Assembly (NCBI GenBank): GCA_018238625.1
Contig: JABCSY010000006.1
Span: forward strand, 1-64,000
Origin: Promethearchaeota archaeon
GTDB taxonomy: Archaea > Asgardarchaeota > Lokiarchaeia > Sigyniarchaeales > SOKP01
Length of the DNA stretch: 64,000 nt
Direction: 5' to 3'
In this document: positions 63,201 to 64,000 of the stretch, piece by piece
Position numbering within the stretch: the first letter of the stretch is position 1
How the letters are laid out: every line of letters begins with the position of its first letter
Notes under the pieces: model-generated
What the model was told of the DNA's origin: nothing
Seen by the model: only the letters and a program-made list of their open reading frames with translations
The model's database searches: none
Program-made: the position numbers and the translations under genes

Positions 63201-64000
63201 ATGAAAATGGAAAAATTGAAAGTATTATCTACAGATGAAATTGAATTAATTCATTCTGCATCAATGGAATTACTATCAACCGTCGGTATTAAGATTGATG
63301 ATCAAGAAGTTAGAGAGTTACTTCAGGAAAAAGGTGCTGTTATTAATGATAATACCAAATTTGTAAAATTTCCTGAAAATTTTATTGAAGAGCAGATAAA
63401 AAAAGTACCCAGTTCTTTTAAATTACACGGGCCTGATGGATCTTTTAATTTTGAAGTAAATACGCACGATACCATTTTTGCAACTATAGGAACTCCAGTT
63501 AAAATATACGACCCAGAGAAAAAAAGCGGAGTACGAAAATCGTTGCTTGAAGATACAATTAAACAGATACGCGTCGTAGATAGCCTGGAAAACATCGTAT
63601 GTTCGCACGTAGACGTGTGGCCGGGAGATATACAATATACGACTATCCACGCTCGTTGTATCTACGAATGGGCTAAGAATACTAAGAAACCTTACGGTCT
63701 AGGCGTTTATGGGAAGCTTGCAAGTACAGATGTGATAAACATGGTCTCTATGATTGTAGGAGGAAACGATGAATTAATCAACAGACCTCGTCTTGTTGGG
63801 TTTTTTAACCCTACTAGCCCGCTTCATTTACCCCAAATCATGACAAATGGATTGCAAATCTTTGCGAAATACAAGCAGCCAACAATAATTGCTCCAGAAG
63901 CTCTTGCTGGATCCTCAGCACCAGTTACTTTAGCGGGATTATTAGCCCAAACCAACGCTGAAATTTTGGGTGGTGCTATTCTTGCTCAGATTTTTAACCC
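63201..64000 (+). CDS. Second MttB-like methyltransferase (cut by window end)
   Basis: This gene starts with ATG 31 bases after the corrinoid protein and runs off the right edge. The visible 266 residues align end to end with the MttB-like protein at 60848-62356 (GPDGSFNFEVN, GTPVKIYDPEKKSG, CSHVDVWPGDIQYT, VGFFNPTSPLHL, APVTLAGLL). The two are clear paralogues. It is in one operon with the corrinoid gene. Whether a TAG pyrrolysine codon lies further on cannot be seen. Confidence 0.9.
   Translation, partial: MKMEKLKVLSTDEIELIHSASMELLSTVGIKIDDQEVRELLQEKGAVINDNTKFVKFPENFIEEQIKKVPSSFKLHGPDGSFNFEVNTHDTIFATIGTPVKIYDPEKKSGVRKSLLEDTIKQIRVVDSLENIVCSHVDVWPGDIQYTTIHARCIYEWAKNTKKPYGLGVYGKLASTDVINMVSMIVGGNDELINRPRLVGFFNPTSPLHLPQIMTNGLQIFAKYKQPTIIAPEALAGSSAPVTLAGLLAQTNAEILGGAILAQIFN

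Noticed and set aside
1-64000. tRNA, rRNA or CRISPR arrays
   Set aside because: All gaps were read for T-loop-like GTTCGAAT patterns, cloverleaf ends and regular repeats; none were found.

Overview
The window most likely comes from an Asgard archaeon of the Lokiarchaeia type. It is AT-rich and encodes a TATA-binding protein, the archaeal (phosphomevalonate dehydratase) isoprenoid route, a geranylgeranyl reductase-family enzyme, a roadblock-Rab fusion GTPase, a Rag/Gtr-like GTPase and several longin/roadblock-like proteins. This assignment is inferred from gene content; no rRNA or tRNA gene was seen.

Layout. 1-15.2 kb: a signalling region with four multi-domain histidine kinases, single-domain response regulators, a ribbon-helix-helix/receiver protein and a broken PAS-receiver chimera that carries a 133-bp copy of a neighbouring regulator gene. 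15.5-23.2 kb: a longin-like protein, an amidohydrolase, a HEPN/nucleotidyltransferase pair, and a two-gene unit of a glutamate-cysteine-ligase-like enzyme plus a beta-sandwich/helical protein of unknown role. 23.3-33.9 kb: isoprenoid block. It has cis-prenyltransferase, then HMG-CoA synthase, class II HMG-CoA reductase, UbiD-like anhydromevalonate-phosphate decarboxylase, both phosphomevalonate dehydratase subunits, mevalonate kinase, and an isopentenyl phosphate kinase fused to type 2 IPP isomerase. UbiX, which makes the prenyl-FMN cofactor of the decarboxylase, lies on the opposite strand. 34-39 kb: TBP, an acyl-CoA dehydrogenase-like protein, an AbrB/PIN toxin-antitoxin pair, and a trans-polyprenyl synthase overlapping a geranylgeranyl reductase. 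Together these run from acetoacetyl-CoA to reduced polyprenyl lipid; only the thiolase and its DUF35 partner are missing. 39-57 kb: a GH38 alpha-mannosidase, an alkaline-phosphatase-superfamily protein, a TnpB-only IS605-type element, a degenerate EF-Tu/SelB-like protein beside the Rag-like GTPase, two solitary DNA methyltransferases, the roadblock-Rab GTPase, two tandem mini-proteins and two tandem 7-TM/longin-like proteins. 58-64 kb: a GPH-type transporter, a Cys/Met-metabolism PLP enzyme, and two MttB-like methyltransferases around a corrinoid protein.

Main discovery. Two protein-coding genes are interrupted close to their 5' ends by tiny insertions inside their most conserved motifs: a 30-nt insertion in the GH38 gene (HWDRE|WYLPF) and a 31-nt insertion in mevalonate kinase (ILFGE|HFVVYG). 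Each inserted RNA folds into a bulge-helix-bulge-like structure. Cutting after the second base of each 3-nt bulge, the archaeal splicing endonuclease rule, restores both proteins exactly. They look like mini archaeal introns in mRNA, which would make both genes appear N-terminally truncated to ordinary gene finders. A second oddity is probable non-standard start codons (ACG for mevalonate kinase, ATT for TBP, perhaps ATT for the RHH-receiver protein) placed at the right distance from good Shine-Dalgarno sequences.
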